From Hankyongella sp964404985 (GTDB lineage Bacteria; Pseudomonadota; Alphaproteobacteria; Sphingomonadales; Sphingomonadaceae): a stretch of 64,000 nucleotides of DNA. Under the pieces are notes generated by a model that was given only the letters and a program-made list of their open reading frames with translations, ran no database searches and was not told the origin of the DNA. Made by a program: the position numbers and the translations under genes. This document shows, piece by piece, positions 6,774-16,279 of the stretch. Each line of letters begins with the position of its first letter. The stretch's first letter is position 1. The stretch is taken from the NCBI GenBank assembly GCA_964404985.1, contig CAYOMD010000002.1:1-64000 (forward strand), written 5' to 3'.

Positions 6774-9527
6774 ATGAGCGAGACCCCCCACCTGTACCTG
6801 ATCGACGGCTCGGGCTACATCTTCCGCGCCTATCACAAGCTGCCGCCGATGACCGACCCGCAGGGAACGCCGGTCAATGCGGTTTACGGCTTTACCACCA
6901 TGGTCTGGAAGCTGATCCTCGACCTGCATGACGCCGAGCACCCGACCCATCTTGCGGTCATTCTCGATGCCGGGCGCGCGACCTTCCGCAACGATATCTA
7001 CCCCGCCTACAAGGCCAACCGGCCCGAGCCGCCCGAGGACTTGAGGCCACAGTTCGCATTGATCCGCGATGCCGTGCGCGCATTCGATGCCCCCTGCATT
7101 GAGATGGCAGGCTTCGAGGCGGACGACATTATCGCCAGCTACGCCAGCGCCGCCCGCGCCGCCGGCTGGCTGGTCACCATCGTGTCATCTGACAAGGACC
7201 TGATGCAACTGGTCCAGCCCGGCATCGAACTGCTGGATACGCTCAACAACCGGCGGCTTGGGGAAGCGGCAGTCCTTGAGAAGTTTGGCGTCGCGCCGGA
7301 CAAGGTGATCGAGGTGCAGGCGCTGATGGGCGATGCGGTCGACAATGTGCCGGGCGTGCCGGGCATCGGCCCCAAGGGCGCTGCCGAGCTGATCCAGACC
7401 TACGGCGACCTGGAGACCCTGCTCAGCCGGCTGGACGAGATCAAGCAGCCCAAGCGACGAGAGAGCCTGCAGGCAAACGCTGAGCTGGCGCGCCTCTCCC
7501 GGCAACTCGTGACCCTGAAGCGCGATGTTCCGTTGCCTGAGCCGCTGGAGGCGCTGACCATCCGCAAACCGGCGGCCGACAAACTTGCCAGCTTCTTCGA
7601 CAAGCACGGCTTTCGCTCGCTCAAAGCCAAGCTCGGCGATGTGCCAGCAGCAGCAGACGCTCCCGCAGACCCGATCCGCACCGACGCTTACGAGTGCGTG
7701 ACCACGCAAGCCCGGCTCGACTGGTGGCTGGCGGAGGCCGAGCGGCTGGGCGTGGTCGCGGTCGATACCGAGACCACCAGCCTCGATGCAATCGCCGCCG
7801 AACTGGTCGGGGTCAGCCTGGCGATCATGCACGCGCCGGGCCAGTATCGCGCCTGCTACATTCCGGTCGGGCACCGCACGTCCGGCCTGCTGGGCGAGAC
7901 CCCGCCGCAGCTACCCCTGGAGGCTGTCCTTGCCGGGTTGAAGCCGCTGCTGGTCCACCCCGGCGTGCTCAAGGTCGGTCAGAACCTCAAATACGACTGC
8001 CAGGTGCTCGCGAACTACGGCCTTGCCATCGCGCCGCTCGATGACACCATGCTGCTGTCCTACGTGCTCGATTGCGGGCGCACCGGCCATGGCATGGATG
8101 ACCTCTCGGTGCGCCATCTGTGCCACACCCCCATCAGTTACGACAGCGTGACCGGCACCGGCAAAGCCCGGATCAGCTTTGCCGAGGTGCCGCTGGAGCG
8201 CGCTGTGCCCTATGCCGCCGAAGACGCCGAGGTGACCCTGCGCCTGCATGCCCTGCTGAAGAACCGGCTCTGGCGCGAACAGGTGACTACCGTCTACGAG
8301 ACGCTGGAGCGACCGCTGGTGCCGGTGCTGGTCACCATGGAGCGCCACGGCATCAAGGTCGATCGCGCCGCGCTCTCCCGCCTGTCCGGGGACTTTGCCC
8401 AGCGCATGGCCGCGATGGAGGCGGACATCCACGAACTCGCCGGCGGGCCGTTCAACATCGCCAGCCCCAAGCAGCTCGGCGAACTGCTGTTCGAGCGCAT
8501 GGGCCTGAAGGGCGGCAAGAAGAGCGCCAAGACCGGTGCCTGGTCCACCGATGCCGATGTGCTGGAAAAGCTGGCTGGAGACGGTGTCGTGTTGGCCCAG
8601 AAGGTGCTGGACTGGCGGCAGCTTGCCAAGCTCAAGTCCACCTACACGGACGCCCTGCAACAGCAGATCAACCCGCAGACCGGCCGCGTCCATACCAGCT
8701 ATGCCATGGCCTCCACCTCGACCGGGCGACTGTCCTCCACCGACCCCAACCTGCAGAACATCCCGATCCGGACGGAGGAAGGCCGCAAGATCCGCGAGGC
8801 CTTTGTTGCTGATGCGGGCAACCGCCTGCTGTCGGCTGATTACAGCCAGATCGAGCTGCGCCTGCTTGCCCACATGGCGGATATTCCGGCCCTCCGGCAG
8901 GCGTTCGCGGACGGCATCGACATCCACGCCATGACTGCATCCGAAGTGTTCGGCGTGCCAATCGCCGGCATGGACCCCATGGTGCGCCGACAGGCCAAGG
9001 CCATCAACTTCGGCATCATCTATGGTATCTCGGCCTTCGGGCTGGCGCGCCAGCTGGGCATAGGCCGAACTGACGCTCAGGCCTTCATCGACCGCTATTT
9101 CGAGCGTTTTCCCGGTATCCGCCGTTACATGGACGATACCATCGCCCAGTGCCGCACGCAGGGTTATGTCGCCAACCTGTTTGGCCGCAAGACCCACATC
9201 GCGACCATCAACGACAAGAACCCGTCGCTGCGCAATTTCGCCGAACGGCAGGCGATCAACGCGCCGGTGCAGGGAGCTGCCGCCGACATCATCCGGCGCG
9301 CCATGATCCGTCTGCCGGGTGCCCTTACCCAAGCCGGGCTCGGCCATGTGCGCATGCTACTGCAAGTCCATGACGAACTGGTGTTCGAGTGCCCGGAGGG
9401 CGATGTCGCCGCCGCAAAAGCGGTGATCGTGCCGCTGATGGAGCAGGCGGCACTGCCGGCCGCTACCCTGGCGGTGCCGCTCGTCGTCGAATGCGGCAGT
9501 GGCCTGACCTGGGGTGCTGCCCACTGA
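6774..9527 (+). CDS. polA: DNA polymerase I
   Basis: The 917-residue product has the full length and three-domain order of Pol I. The 5'-3' exonuclease is at residues 1-300 (LYLIDGSGYIFRAYH; helix-hairpin-helix GVPGIGPKGAAEL). The 3'-5' exonuclease is intact, with VDTETTSLD, GQNLKYDCQ and YAAEDAEVTLRL supplying the acidic residues, so proofreading is expected. The polymerase has motif A DYSQIELRLLAHM, motif B RRQAKAINFGIIYG and motif C QVHDELVFE. It works in gap filling and Okazaki fragment maturation. Its stop overlaps the next gene's ATG by one base. Confidence 0.98.
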   Translation: MSETPHLYLIDGSGYIFRAYHKLPPMTDPQGTPVNAVYGFTTMVWKLILDLHDAEHPTHLAVILDAGRATFRNDIYPAYKANRPEPPEDLRPQFALIRDAVRAFDAPCIEMAGFEADDIIASYASAARAAGWLVTIVSSDKDLMQLVQPGIELLDTLNNRRLGEAAVLEKFGVAPDKVIEVQALMGDAVDNVPGVPGIGPKGAAELIQTYGDLETLLSRLDEIKQPKRRESLQANAELARLSRQLVTLKRDVPLPEPLEALTIRKPAADKLASFFDKHGFRSLKAKLGDVPAAADAPADPIRTDAYECVTTQARLDWWLAEAERLGVVAVDTETTSLDAIAAELVGVSLAIMHAPGQYRACYIPVGHRTSGLLGETPPQLPLEAVLAGLKPLLVHPGVLKVGQNLKYDCQVLANYGLAIAPLDDTMLLSYVLDCGRTGHGMDDLSVRHLCHTPISYDSVTGTGKARISFAEVPLERAVPYAAEDAEVTLRLHALLKNRLWREQVTTVYETLERPLVPVLVTMERHGIKVDRAALSRLSGDFAQRMAAMEADIHELAGGPFNIASPKQLGELLFERMGLKGGKKSAKTGAWSTDADVLEKLAGDGVVLAQKVLDWRQLAKLKSTYTDALQQQINPQTGRVHTSYAMASTSTGRLSSTDPNLQNIPIRTEEGRKIREAFVADAGNRLLSADYSQIELRLLAHMADIPALRQAFADGIDIHAMTASEVFGVPIAGMDPMVRRQAKAINFGIIYGISAFGLARQLGIGRTDAQAFIDRYFERFPGIRRYMDDTIAQCRTQGYVANLFGRKTHIATINDKNPSLRNFAERQAINAPVQGAAADIIRRAMIRLPGALTQAGLGHVRMLLQVHDELVFECPEGDVAAAKAVIVPLMEQAALPAATLAVPLVVECGSGLTWGAAH

Positions 9528-10822
9528 TGATGCCGCTGCTGGGGTTTTTCGGCCGGGCACTCGCCTGGGCCTTGACGGTGCTCGGGGTGCTGGGTGCCAC
9601 GGTCATCAGCCCGCGCATCCACACGCCGGTTGCCAGCGCGCCAGAACCGGCAGACGCGCGCGCCGTCCAGGACCTGATGAACCAGGTGCGCCGCGTAACG
9701 GAGGCGCGGCGCGGCGCACCGGCGATCACGCTGAGCCCGGCCATCCTCGCCAGCACCAACCGGCTGGCACAGCACGGCGTCGGCTGGCTGCGCACGCAGG
9801 GCCTGAGCCGCCCAGGCAGCTTCGAGGCGCGGGCCAGCCTGGTGCTCTCCGACCATGCGGCGATCAACGGGCGCATGCACATCGGCAAGCGGCCCCGGGG
9901 CTTTCCGGACATCACGCTGCAGGCAGGGGCCATCACCGTGACACCGGCCATGGTCCGCCTTTCGGCCAGGACCGCACTGCGGCTGCTGGCTGTCCCGCAA
10001 GAGGAGCAAGACATAAATTTGCTGCTGCCCTCCACCCAGATGCTGGGAGATACCATACGCATCCCTGTGGCCATTCCACCCTCCCTGCGCAACCGCACGC
10101 GCGCGCAACTGGCGGGCCTGCGCGGCGCACCGCCGCTGGATCGGGTGATGGCGCATTATGCGGCGATCCTGGCGCTGCAGCCGGCCCCCGGCCTCACACC
10201 CGTGCCGTTCGCCACGATGGTGCGCGCAGCCTTCGGCAATGCCGGCACCTGGTCTCCCAGGTCATCACAGACCACCGAGGCACAAGCGGCGCTGATGGCG
10301 CTGGCCATGGCGACCATCGGGATTGATGTCGGGCGCATATCCGGCCTCAGTCAGCCGGCGCGGCGCCAATGCACGCCGAGCCTGATCGCCGGGATGCTGC
10401 ATGGGCGCCGTGATCTGGCGCAGCACTGGAGCCTGAGTGCCGCCCTGACCTTCGGCTTCTCGGACCGCCTGAGTGCTGCCGCCGGCGAATGGAAAGAACT
10501 GCGCGACAGCACGCCAGGCGGCAGTGGCTTCTCCTTCGTGGACCTGACCGCAGACCGCGGCGGGCTGCGTGTCGCCCTCGGCCTGCGCGACGCGCGCGCG
10601 GCTGAGCTGGTCAAGACGCTTGCCACCATAGACGCCGAAGCACTGCTGCCCGTGTCTGCCCTGACCCGGCTGCAGGAAGGCTTGACCGAGAAACAATTCG
10701 TCCGCCGCTATGGCACCATCGAGACGGCGCAGTACCGCAGGGCTGTTGCCGAAGTCGACGCGCTACTCGATACACTGCCGCTCTACCAGGGGCTGCCGCA
10801 CCCGAAAGTGCGCGCTCAATAA
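9527..10822 (+). CDS. uncharacterised exported or membrane-anchored protein
   Basis: The ATG at 9527 shares one base with the polA stop (TGATG), so translation is probably coupled. The 431-residue protein starts MMPLLGFFGRALAWALTVLGVLGA, a signal or anchor segment. The rest is soluble, with no metal or nucleotide motif that I recognise. A block near residues 295-345, including RDLAQHWSLSAALTFGF and GEWKELRDSTPGGSGFSFVD, looks conserved and may resemble a widespread unannotated proteobacterial family, but that is from memory. Function unknown; coupling to polA may be only positional. Confidence 0.75.
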   Translation: MMPLLGFFGRALAWALTVLGVLGATVISPRIHTPVASAPEPADARAVQDLMNQVRRVTEARRGAPAITLSPAILASTNRLAQHGVGWLRTQGLSRPGSFEARASLVLSDHAAINGRMHIGKRPRGFPDITLQAGAITVTPAMVRLSARTALRLLAVPQEEQDINLLLPSTQMLGDTIRIPVAIPPSLRNRTRAQLAGLRGAPPLDRVMAHYAAILALQPAPGLTPVPFATMVRAAFGNAGTWSPRSSQTTEAQAALMALAMATIGIDVGRISGLSQPARRQCTPSLIAGMLHGRRDLAQHWSLSAALTFGFSDRLSAAAGEWKELRDSTPGGSGFSFVDLTADRGGLRVALGLRDARAAELVKTLATIDAEALLPVSALTRLQEGLTEKQFVRRYGTIETAQYRRAVAEVDALLDTLPLYQGLPHPKVRAQ

Positions 10823-10893
10823 TCATAGCGGCACTGGGCAATTTCCTGCCGCTGGTCGTCCTCAAGTTGATCATGGACAGAAAGTTGTACAGG

Positions 10894-11895
10894 TCAAGCT
10901 CGCGCCAGATACGCCTCAGCCTGCGCAACCAGTTCGGCGATGATGTCAGCAACCGGCTCGACCTTCGTGACCATGCCGACCGACTGTCCCGCCATGAGGG
11001 AGCCGGACTCGACATCACCCTCGACCACGGCGCGGCGCAGCGCACCGGCCCAATAATGCTCGATCTGGAGCTGCCCCTCAGCCAGCGCCAGTGCGCCCGC
11101 AGATACGGCCGCCGCGACCTCCCGCTGGGTCGCCTCGAACGCCTGTGTGCCGTGGTTCTTGAGCGCGCGCACCGGGATGACCGGCAAGCGGGGGTCCAGT
11201 TGTACGCTGGCCACCGCATCGCGGGCGGACGCGCGAATGAACGCCTGCTTGAACGCCGGGTGTGCAACCGACTCGGTCGCTGCCGCAAACCGCGTGCCCA
11301 ACTGCACCCCGCTTGCCCCCATTTCGAGGTAGGCCGCAATCGCCTCGCCTCGGCCGATCCCGCCCGCGACAAACACCGGCACATCGCGGACATGCGGCAG
11401 GATTTCCTGTGCCAGCACCGAGGTGGAGACCGGGCCGATATGCCCGCCGGCCTCCGACCCCTCGATCACCAGCGCATCACACCCGGAGCGGACCAGCTTC
11501 TTCGCCAGCGCCAGCGCCGGCGCAAAGCACATGAGTTTGGCACCATAGCCCTTGATCGCCTCGATGGCCGGCGCACTCGGCAGGCCGCCGGCCAGCACGA
11601 CATGGCTGACAGTCTCGTCCGCGCACACCTGGATCAGCTCCATAAGCTGGGGATGCAGGGTGATGAGGTTGACCCCGAACGGCCTGGCGGTCAGCGCACG
11701 CGTCGCCCGGATTTCCGTGCGCAGCACCTCAGGCGGCATGGAACCGCAGGCGATAACCCCGAAGCCGCCGGCGTTGGACACGGCCGAGACAAGATTACGC
11801 TCCGAGACCCAGGTCATGGCCCCGGCCATGATCGCCAGCTCGCTGCCAAGGAAGTCGCAGCCCCGGCGCATCAGTGTGTGGAGGTTTGCGGTCAT
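10894..11895 (-). CDS. nitronate monooxygenase / FabK-like flavoprotein
   Basis: The 333-residue protein is a TIM-barrel FMN enzyme of the nitronate monooxygenase (2-nitropropane dioxygenase) family. It shows PIMAGAMTW-like and NAGGFGVIACG motifs near the N-terminus, the GSEAGGHIGP block containing the catalytic His, and the phosphate-binding VFVAGGIGRGEAIAAYLEMGASGVQLGTRF. Members oxidise alkyl nitronates; close relatives are enoyl-ACP reductases (FabK), so the substrate is not certain. The start could be GTG 11901, overlapping the lysC stop, or ATG 11895; I used the ATG. It directly follows lysC and is probably cotranscribed. Confidence 0.87.
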   Translation of the reverse strand: MTANLHTLMRRGCDFLGSELAIMAGAMTWVSERNLVSAVSNAGGFGVIACGSMPPEVLRTEIRATRALTARPFGVNLITLHPQLMELIQVCADETVSHVVLAGGLPSAPAIEAIKGYGAKLMCFAPALALAKKLVRSGCDALVIEGSEAGGHIGPVSTSVLAQEILPHVRDVPVFVAGGIGRGEAIAAYLEMGASGVQLGTRFAAATESVAHPAFKQAFIRASARDAVASVQLDPRLPVIPVRALKNHGTQAFEATQREVAAAVSAGALALAEGQLQIEHYWAGALRRAVVEGDVESGSLMAGQSVGMVTKVEPVADIIAELVAQAEAYLARA

Positions 11896-11897
11896 GG

Positions 11898-13130
11898 TCA
11901 CTCGGCGGCCTCGATCGCGTCCAGGCCGTATGCGCTGTGCAGCGCACGCACCGCGAGCTCTGTGTAGTCGTCGGCGATCAGCACGCTGATCTTGATTTCA
12001 GAGGTCGAGATCACCTGGATATTGATGCCCTTGTCGGCGAGTGCTTTGAACATCCTCTGGGCTACACCCGCGTGGCTCTTCATGCCGACGCCAACCACGG
12101 AAATCTTGGCGACATTGGCATCCGAGATCACCCGCTCATAGCGCAGTTTATCGCGCAGGCGCTCCAGCAGGTCGAGTGTGCGCGGCAGGTCCGTGCGGTT
12201 GATGGTGAAGGTCACGTCGGTGGTGCCGGTATCGTGACTGACGTTCTGCACAATCATGTCGACGTTCAGGTTGGCCTCTGCCAGCGGGCCGAAAATGGCC
12301 GCGACCACGCCTGGGCGGTCGGCCACATTGATCAGCGTGATCTTGGCCTCGTTGCGCGCATAAGCGACGCCGGCGATCAGTTCCTGTTCCACGATTTCAT
12401 CCTCGTTCACAACCCAGGTTCCCGGCTTGTCCTCGAAGGAGGACAGCACTTGCACCCGCACATTATGCTTCATCGCCATCTCGACCGATCGGGTCTGCAG
12501 CACTTTGGCCCCGACACTGGCGAGTTCCAGCATTTCTTCATAGGTGATCTGCGCCAGTTTGCGCGCTTTGGGCACGATGCGCGGGTCGGTGGTATAGATG
12601 CCGTCGACATCGGTGTAGATGTCGCACCAGTCTGCATGCAAGGCCGCCGCCAGCGCCACGGCCGAGGTATCCGAGCCGCCGCGTCCCAGCGTTGCAACAC
12701 GGCCCTCGGCACTGATGCCCTGAAACCCGGCGACCACCGCGACTTCGCCGTCCGCCATGGCCGCGAGCATGGACTCGGTCTCGATAGTGATGATCCGCGC
12801 AGCCCCATGGGCATCATCCGTGCGGATCGGCAGCTGCCAGCCGGACCAGGAACGCGCCTTTCGGCCCATGGCCTGCAACACAATCGCCAGCAAGCCGGAG
12901 GTGACCTGTTCCCCGGTCGAGACGACGGCATCGTACTCGCGCGGATCGTAGAGTGCGGCAGCCTCCTGCACATACCCGACCAGCTTGTCGGTCTCGCCCG
13001 ACATCGCCGAGACCACAACCGCGATCTCGTGCCCGGCATCGATCATGGCGGCGACCTTGCGGGCGACGTTGCGGATGCGCTCCAGGTTGGCGACGGAGGT
13101 TCCGCCGAATTTCATGACAATGCGCGCCAT
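11898..13130 (-). CDS. lysC: aspartate kinase
   Basis: The 410-residue protein catalyses the first step of the aspartate family pathway (Lys, Thr, Met, diaminopimelate). The N-terminal kinase carries VMKFGGTSVAN, VVSAMSGETDKL, STGEQVTSGL and LGRGGSDTSAVALA. Two C-terminal ACT domains (about 265-400) are the usual allosteric sites for lysine or threonine feedback. The size matches the monofunctional alpha/beta type. It is divergent from ubiG across a 121-base gap and is followed immediately by the nitronate monooxygenase-like gene. Confidence 0.97.
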   Translation of the reverse strand: MARIVMKFGGTSVANLERIRNVARKVAAMIDAGHEIAVVVSAMSGETDKLVGYVQEAAALYDPREYDAVVSTGEQVTSGLLAIVLQAMGRKARSWSGWQLPIRTDDAHGAARIITIETESMLAAMADGEVAVVAGFQGISAEGRVATLGRGGSDTSAVALAAALHADWCDIYTDVDGIYTTDPRIVPKARKLAQITYEEMLELASVGAKVLQTRSVEMAMKHNVRVQVLSSFEDKPGTWVVNEDEIVEQELIAGVAYARNEAKITLINVADRPGVVAAIFGPLAEANLNVDMIVQNVSHDTGTTDVTFTINRTDLPRTLDLLERLRDKLRYERVISDANVAKISVVGVGMKSHAGVAQRMFKALADKGINIQVISTSEIKISVLIADDYTELAVRALHSAYGLDAIEAAE

Positions 13131-13251
13131 AGCGGCTAACCGGGTCCTTCGGGGTAAGTATGGGGCTGTGCGCCCTCAAAGTCGCGCACCGGATGACCAT
13201 TGCGCGCTGCAGAGTGTTGCAAAGCCGCGCGTCTCATAGGAAGTTGCCATA

Positions 13252-14001
13252 ATGAACGCAAGCGCTGCCCCATCGACCATCGATCCTGCCGAGCAGGCCA
13301 AGTTCGCGGGCCTGGCCCGTCGCTGGTGGGACCCTGGCGGCCCGATGGCACCGCTGCACCGGCTGAACCCCACCCGGCTTGGCTATCTGCGCGACCGCCT
13401 GCAGCAGCATTTCAGCCTGGCGGACGGTCGCCGGTGCCTCGATGGCCTGACCATTCTCGACATTGGCTGCGGCGCGGGACTGGTGTGCGAACCCCTGGCG
13501 CGCCTGGGTGCCAATGTGACCGGTGTTGACGCGGCAGACGAATCGATTGCTGTCGCCCGCGCGCACGCTGAGCAATCCGGCTTGACGATCGACTATCGCG
13601 CCGGTGCTGCAGAAGCGCTGCTGGCGGATGCGCGCTCTTTCGATGCAATCGTCAGCCTGGAAGTGGTCGAGCATGTGGCGGATGTGGCGCGCTATTTCGA
13701 GACGATTGCCGCGCTGCTGAAGCCGGGCGGCCTGTTCCTGTTCTCCACACCGAACCGCACCGCTGCCTCCTTCCTCTCGGTGATCGTTGGTGCTGAGTAT
13801 CTGCTGCGGTGGCTCCCGCGCGGCACCCACGACTGGCGGCGGTTCCTGACCCCGGGCCAGTTCACCCAGGCGCTTGACACCGCCGGGCTGAAACTGCTCG
13901 ACCTGCGCGGCCTGAGCTACCACCCGTTGCGCGAGCGCTTTCACCTCTCGGATGATCTCAGCGTCAACTACATCGGCACGGCAACCAGGAACAGCGCATG
14001 A
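13252..14001 (+). CDS. ubiG: ubiquinone biosynthesis O-methyltransferase UbiG
   Basis: This 249-residue SAM-dependent methyltransferase performs two O-methylations in ubiquinone synthesis. Diagnostic parts are FAGLARRWWDPGGPMAPLHRLNP at the N-terminus, motif I ILDIGCGAGLVCEPLA, VDAADESIAVARAHA, and LEVVEHVADV with LKPGGLFLFSTPNRT. It has the usual length. The stop overlaps the start of the M20 hydrolase (ATGA), so it heads a run of genes extending to the EamA transporter, an unusual partner for arginine catabolism. Confidence 0.96.
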   Translation: MNASAAPSTIDPAEQAKFAGLARRWWDPGGPMAPLHRLNPTRLGYLRDRLQQHFSLADGRRCLDGLTILDIGCGAGLVCEPLARLGANVTGVDAADESIAVARAHAEQSGLTIDYRAGAAEALLADARSFDAIVSLEVVEHVADVARYFETIAALLKPGGLFLFSTPNRTAASFLSVIVGAEYLLRWLPRGTHDWRRFLTPGQFTQALDTAGLKLLDLRGLSYHPLRERFHLSDDLSVNYIGTATRNSA

Positions 14002-15239
14002 GCGATATCGAAGATCTTGAAACCGGGCCGCTGCACTGGATCGCCAGCCGGCAGCAGGCAATGGTCCACACCCTGCTGGACTGGTCGGCGCACAATACCG
14101 GCTCGCGCAACATCGAAGGCCTCAAGTGCTTTGCCGCCAAAGCGTCGGAGGCCTTTGTGCCGCTCGGTGCAGAGATTGAAGCGCGCGAACCGGCCCCTGC
14201 ACAATCCCTCGACTCAAGCGGGCGCCTGATCGATCTGGCCCACGGCCCGAATGTGCTGGTCACCCAGCGTCCGGAGGCACCGATCCAGGTGCTGCTGACC
14301 GGGCACATGGACACGGTGTTCCCGCGCGACCACCCGTTCCAGACAACGACCTGGCTGGATGCTGGCACCCTGAACGGTCCGGGTGTCGCCGATATGAAGG
14401 GCGGTATCCTGATCCTGCTGCATGCCCTGCTGGCGCTGGAGCGAAGCCCCTGGGCTAGCCGTATCGGCTACCGGGTGATCCTGAACGCGGACGAAGAGGT
14501 CTCCTCGCTGGGCTCTGCGCCGCTGCTGCAGGAATGCGGGCGGCTGGCAGATGTCGGACTGGTGTTCGAGCCGGCCTATCTGTCTGACGGCACTCTGGCT
14601 GGCGCGCGTAAGGGCATCGGCACCTATGCTGTCAGCGCCCACGGCATCGCCGCCCATGCCGGGCGCAATCCGGAGGCTGGCCGCAATGCGGTACTGGCGA
14701 TTGCGCGCTTCTTCGTGGCGATCCAGCAGGTGCAGGGCATGCGGGATGGCTTGACCGTCAACGCTGCACGTATCGAGGGCGGTGGCCCGACCAATGTGGT
14801 GCCGGACCTTGCGGTCGGTCGCTTCGAGGTCCGTGCCTGGACCCCTGAAGACGCAGCGTGGGCAGAATCGGAGTTGCACCGGCTGGCAAGGGAGATCGGC
14901 GCACAGTGCGACGTTAAGCTTGCACTGCACGGCCACTTCCACCGACCGCCCAAGCCGATGACTCCGGAGACCCTCAAATTGTTCGAGGCCGTGCGCGACT
15001 GCGGCCGGGCGCTGGGTCAGACCATTGCCTGGAAACCGTCCGGCGGGTGCTGCGACGGCAACAATCTGGCAGCGGTTGGCCTGCCGGTGGTCGACACGCT
15101 GGGTGTACGCGGCGGGAAAATCCACTCGACCGAGGAATTTTGCCATGTCGAGAGCCTCAGCGAGCGGGCACAGCTTGCAGCACTGCTGCTGATGCGGCTA
15201 GCGTCCGGCAAAATTGATTTACCGGGTAGGATATCATGA
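13998..15239 (+). CDS. M20 family metallohydrolase at the head of the AST genes
   Basis: The 413-residue protein is an M20 (carboxypeptidase G2/DapE-like) dizinc amidohydrolase. All ligands are recognisable: H and D in LLTGHMDTVFP, bridging D in GPGVADMKGG, the catalytic EE pair in NADEEVSSLG, E in LVFEPAYL, and the last H in GGKIHSTEEF. It overlaps both ubiG and astA by four bases. This position suggests a role in arginine succinyl catabolism. Removing succinate from N-succinylglutamate, normally done by AstE, is a plausible but unproven job, since no astE is nearby. An ordinary peptidase role is the alternative. Confidence 0.85.
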   Translation: MSDIEDLETGPLHWIASRQQAMVHTLLDWSAHNTGSRNIEGLKCFAAKASEAFVPLGAEIEAREPAPAQSLDSSGRLIDLAHGPNVLVTQRPEAPIQVLLTGHMDTVFPRDHPFQTTTWLDAGTLNGPGVADMKGGILILLHALLALERSPWASRIGYRVILNADEEVSSLGSAPLLQECGRLADVGLVFEPAYLSDGTLAGARKGIGTYAVSAHGIAAHAGRNPEAGRNAVLAIARFFVAIQQVQGMRDGLTVNAARIEGGGPTNVVPDLAVGRFEVRAWTPEDAAWAESELHRLAREIGAQCDVKLALHGHFHRPPKPMTPETLKLFEAVRDCGRALGQTIAWKPSGGCCDGNNLAAVGLPVVDTLGVRGGKIHSTEEFCHVESLSERAQLAALLLMRLASGKIDLPGRIS

Positions 15240-16279
15240 CATCTCTGGAGAGGTTCCGCATGCGGGCGGCCCGCATGGACGACCTCGACGCGCTCTACAC
15301 ACTGGCGGTCGAGACCGGCGGCGGGCTGACGAACCTGCCGCCAGACCGCGATGGCCTGATCAAACGGCTGGAGAATTCCGACGCCAGTTTTGCAGCCGAT
15401 GTTACCAAGCCCGGCAATGAAAACTATATCCTGGTCCTGGAAGACTCAGCCAGCAGACAGGTCATCGGGACCTCCTGCGTCTTTGCGCAACTGGGGATCG
15501 ATTGGCCGTTCTACAGCTTCAGGATTGCCCGGCTCAGCCAGACCAATCGGGAACTGCGCAAAATCCACAAATATGACGTGCTGATGCTTGTGAACGATTT
15601 CGACGGCGCGGCAGAAGTCGGCGGACTGTATCTCGCCAAAGGGTGGCGGGAGACGGGCAGCCCCCGCGGGCTCGGGCGGCTGCTGGCCCGCAGCCGCTAC
15701 CTGTTTGTTGCCGCCAGCCGGGAGCGCTTTCCATCCCATATCATCGCCGAACTGCGCGGCTATGTGAACGCGCACGGCCTGCGACCGTTCTGGGAGGCGC
15801 TTGGCCGTCACTTCTTCGACATGCCGTTCGATGAGGCGGATCGCTATAATTCGCTCTACGGCAATCAGTTCATCGCCGACCTGATGCCAACCTACCCTTT
15901 CTATGTACAGTTGCTGCCGCATGAGGCACAGGCCGTGATCGGCCGGCCCCACGACAACAGCGTGCCGGCCTACAAGCTGCTGATAGCTGAGGGCTTTCGC
16001 TATCAGGGCTTTGTCGATATTTTCGATGCAGGGCCGACCGTACAATCCGAAATAGATCAACTGCGGGCTGTGCGCGAGCGTGTGACGGCGGCACTGGTGC
16101 AGATCGGGCCGGCCCCGGAGGAAGCGACGTCGATGCTGGTCGCTGCCGGGACCGGGCGGGAGTACCGCGCGACCGTCGCGCGCATCTGGCACCTTGGGTA
16201 CGGCCTCGGTATCGAACCCCAAACCGCCATGGTGCTGGATGTCGAGACTGGTGAGGAACTGGCCTATGCTCCCTTCTAA
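15236..16279 (+). CDS. astA: arginine N-succinyltransferase
   Basis: The 347-residue product transfers succinyl from succinyl-CoA to arginine, the first AST pathway step. It matches the AstA family throughout: TGGGLTNLPPDRDGL near the N-terminus, VGGLYLAKGWRETGSPRGLGRLLARSRYLF, ELRGYVNAHGLRPFWEALGRHFF and LPHEAQAVIGRPH. Two starts are possible. ATG 15236 overlaps the previous stop; ATG 15260 follows a strong GGAGAGG at six bases and fits the family N-terminus as well or better. The 3' end overlaps astD by 14 bases. Confidence 0.95.
   Translation: MTSLERFRMRAARMDDLDALYTLAVETGGGLTNLPPDRDGLIKRLENSDASFAADVTKPGNENYILVLEDSASRQVIGTSCVFAQLGIDWPFYSFRIARLSQTNRELRKIHKYDVLMLVNDFDGAAEVGGLYLAKGWRETGSPRGLGRLLARSRYLFVAASRERFPSHIIAELRGYVNAHGLRPFWEALGRHFFDMPFDEADRYNSLYGNQFIADLMPTYPFYVQLLPHEAQAVIGRPHDNSVPAYKLLIAEGFRYQGFVDIFDAGPTVQSEIDQLRAVRERVTAALVQIGPAPEEATSMLVAAGTGREYRATVARIWHLGYGLGIEPQTAMVLDVETGEELAYAPF

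Noticed and set aside
7911..9347. 478-residue minus-strand ORF opposite polA
   Set aside because: PolA motifs A, B and C lie on the plus strand in this stretch; the antisense frame has no recognisable domain.
11874..13139. 421-residue plus-strand ORF opposite lysC
   Set aside because: It is antisense to a clear aspartate kinase and rich in His, Arg and Gln, as expected for shadow frames in GC-rich DNA.
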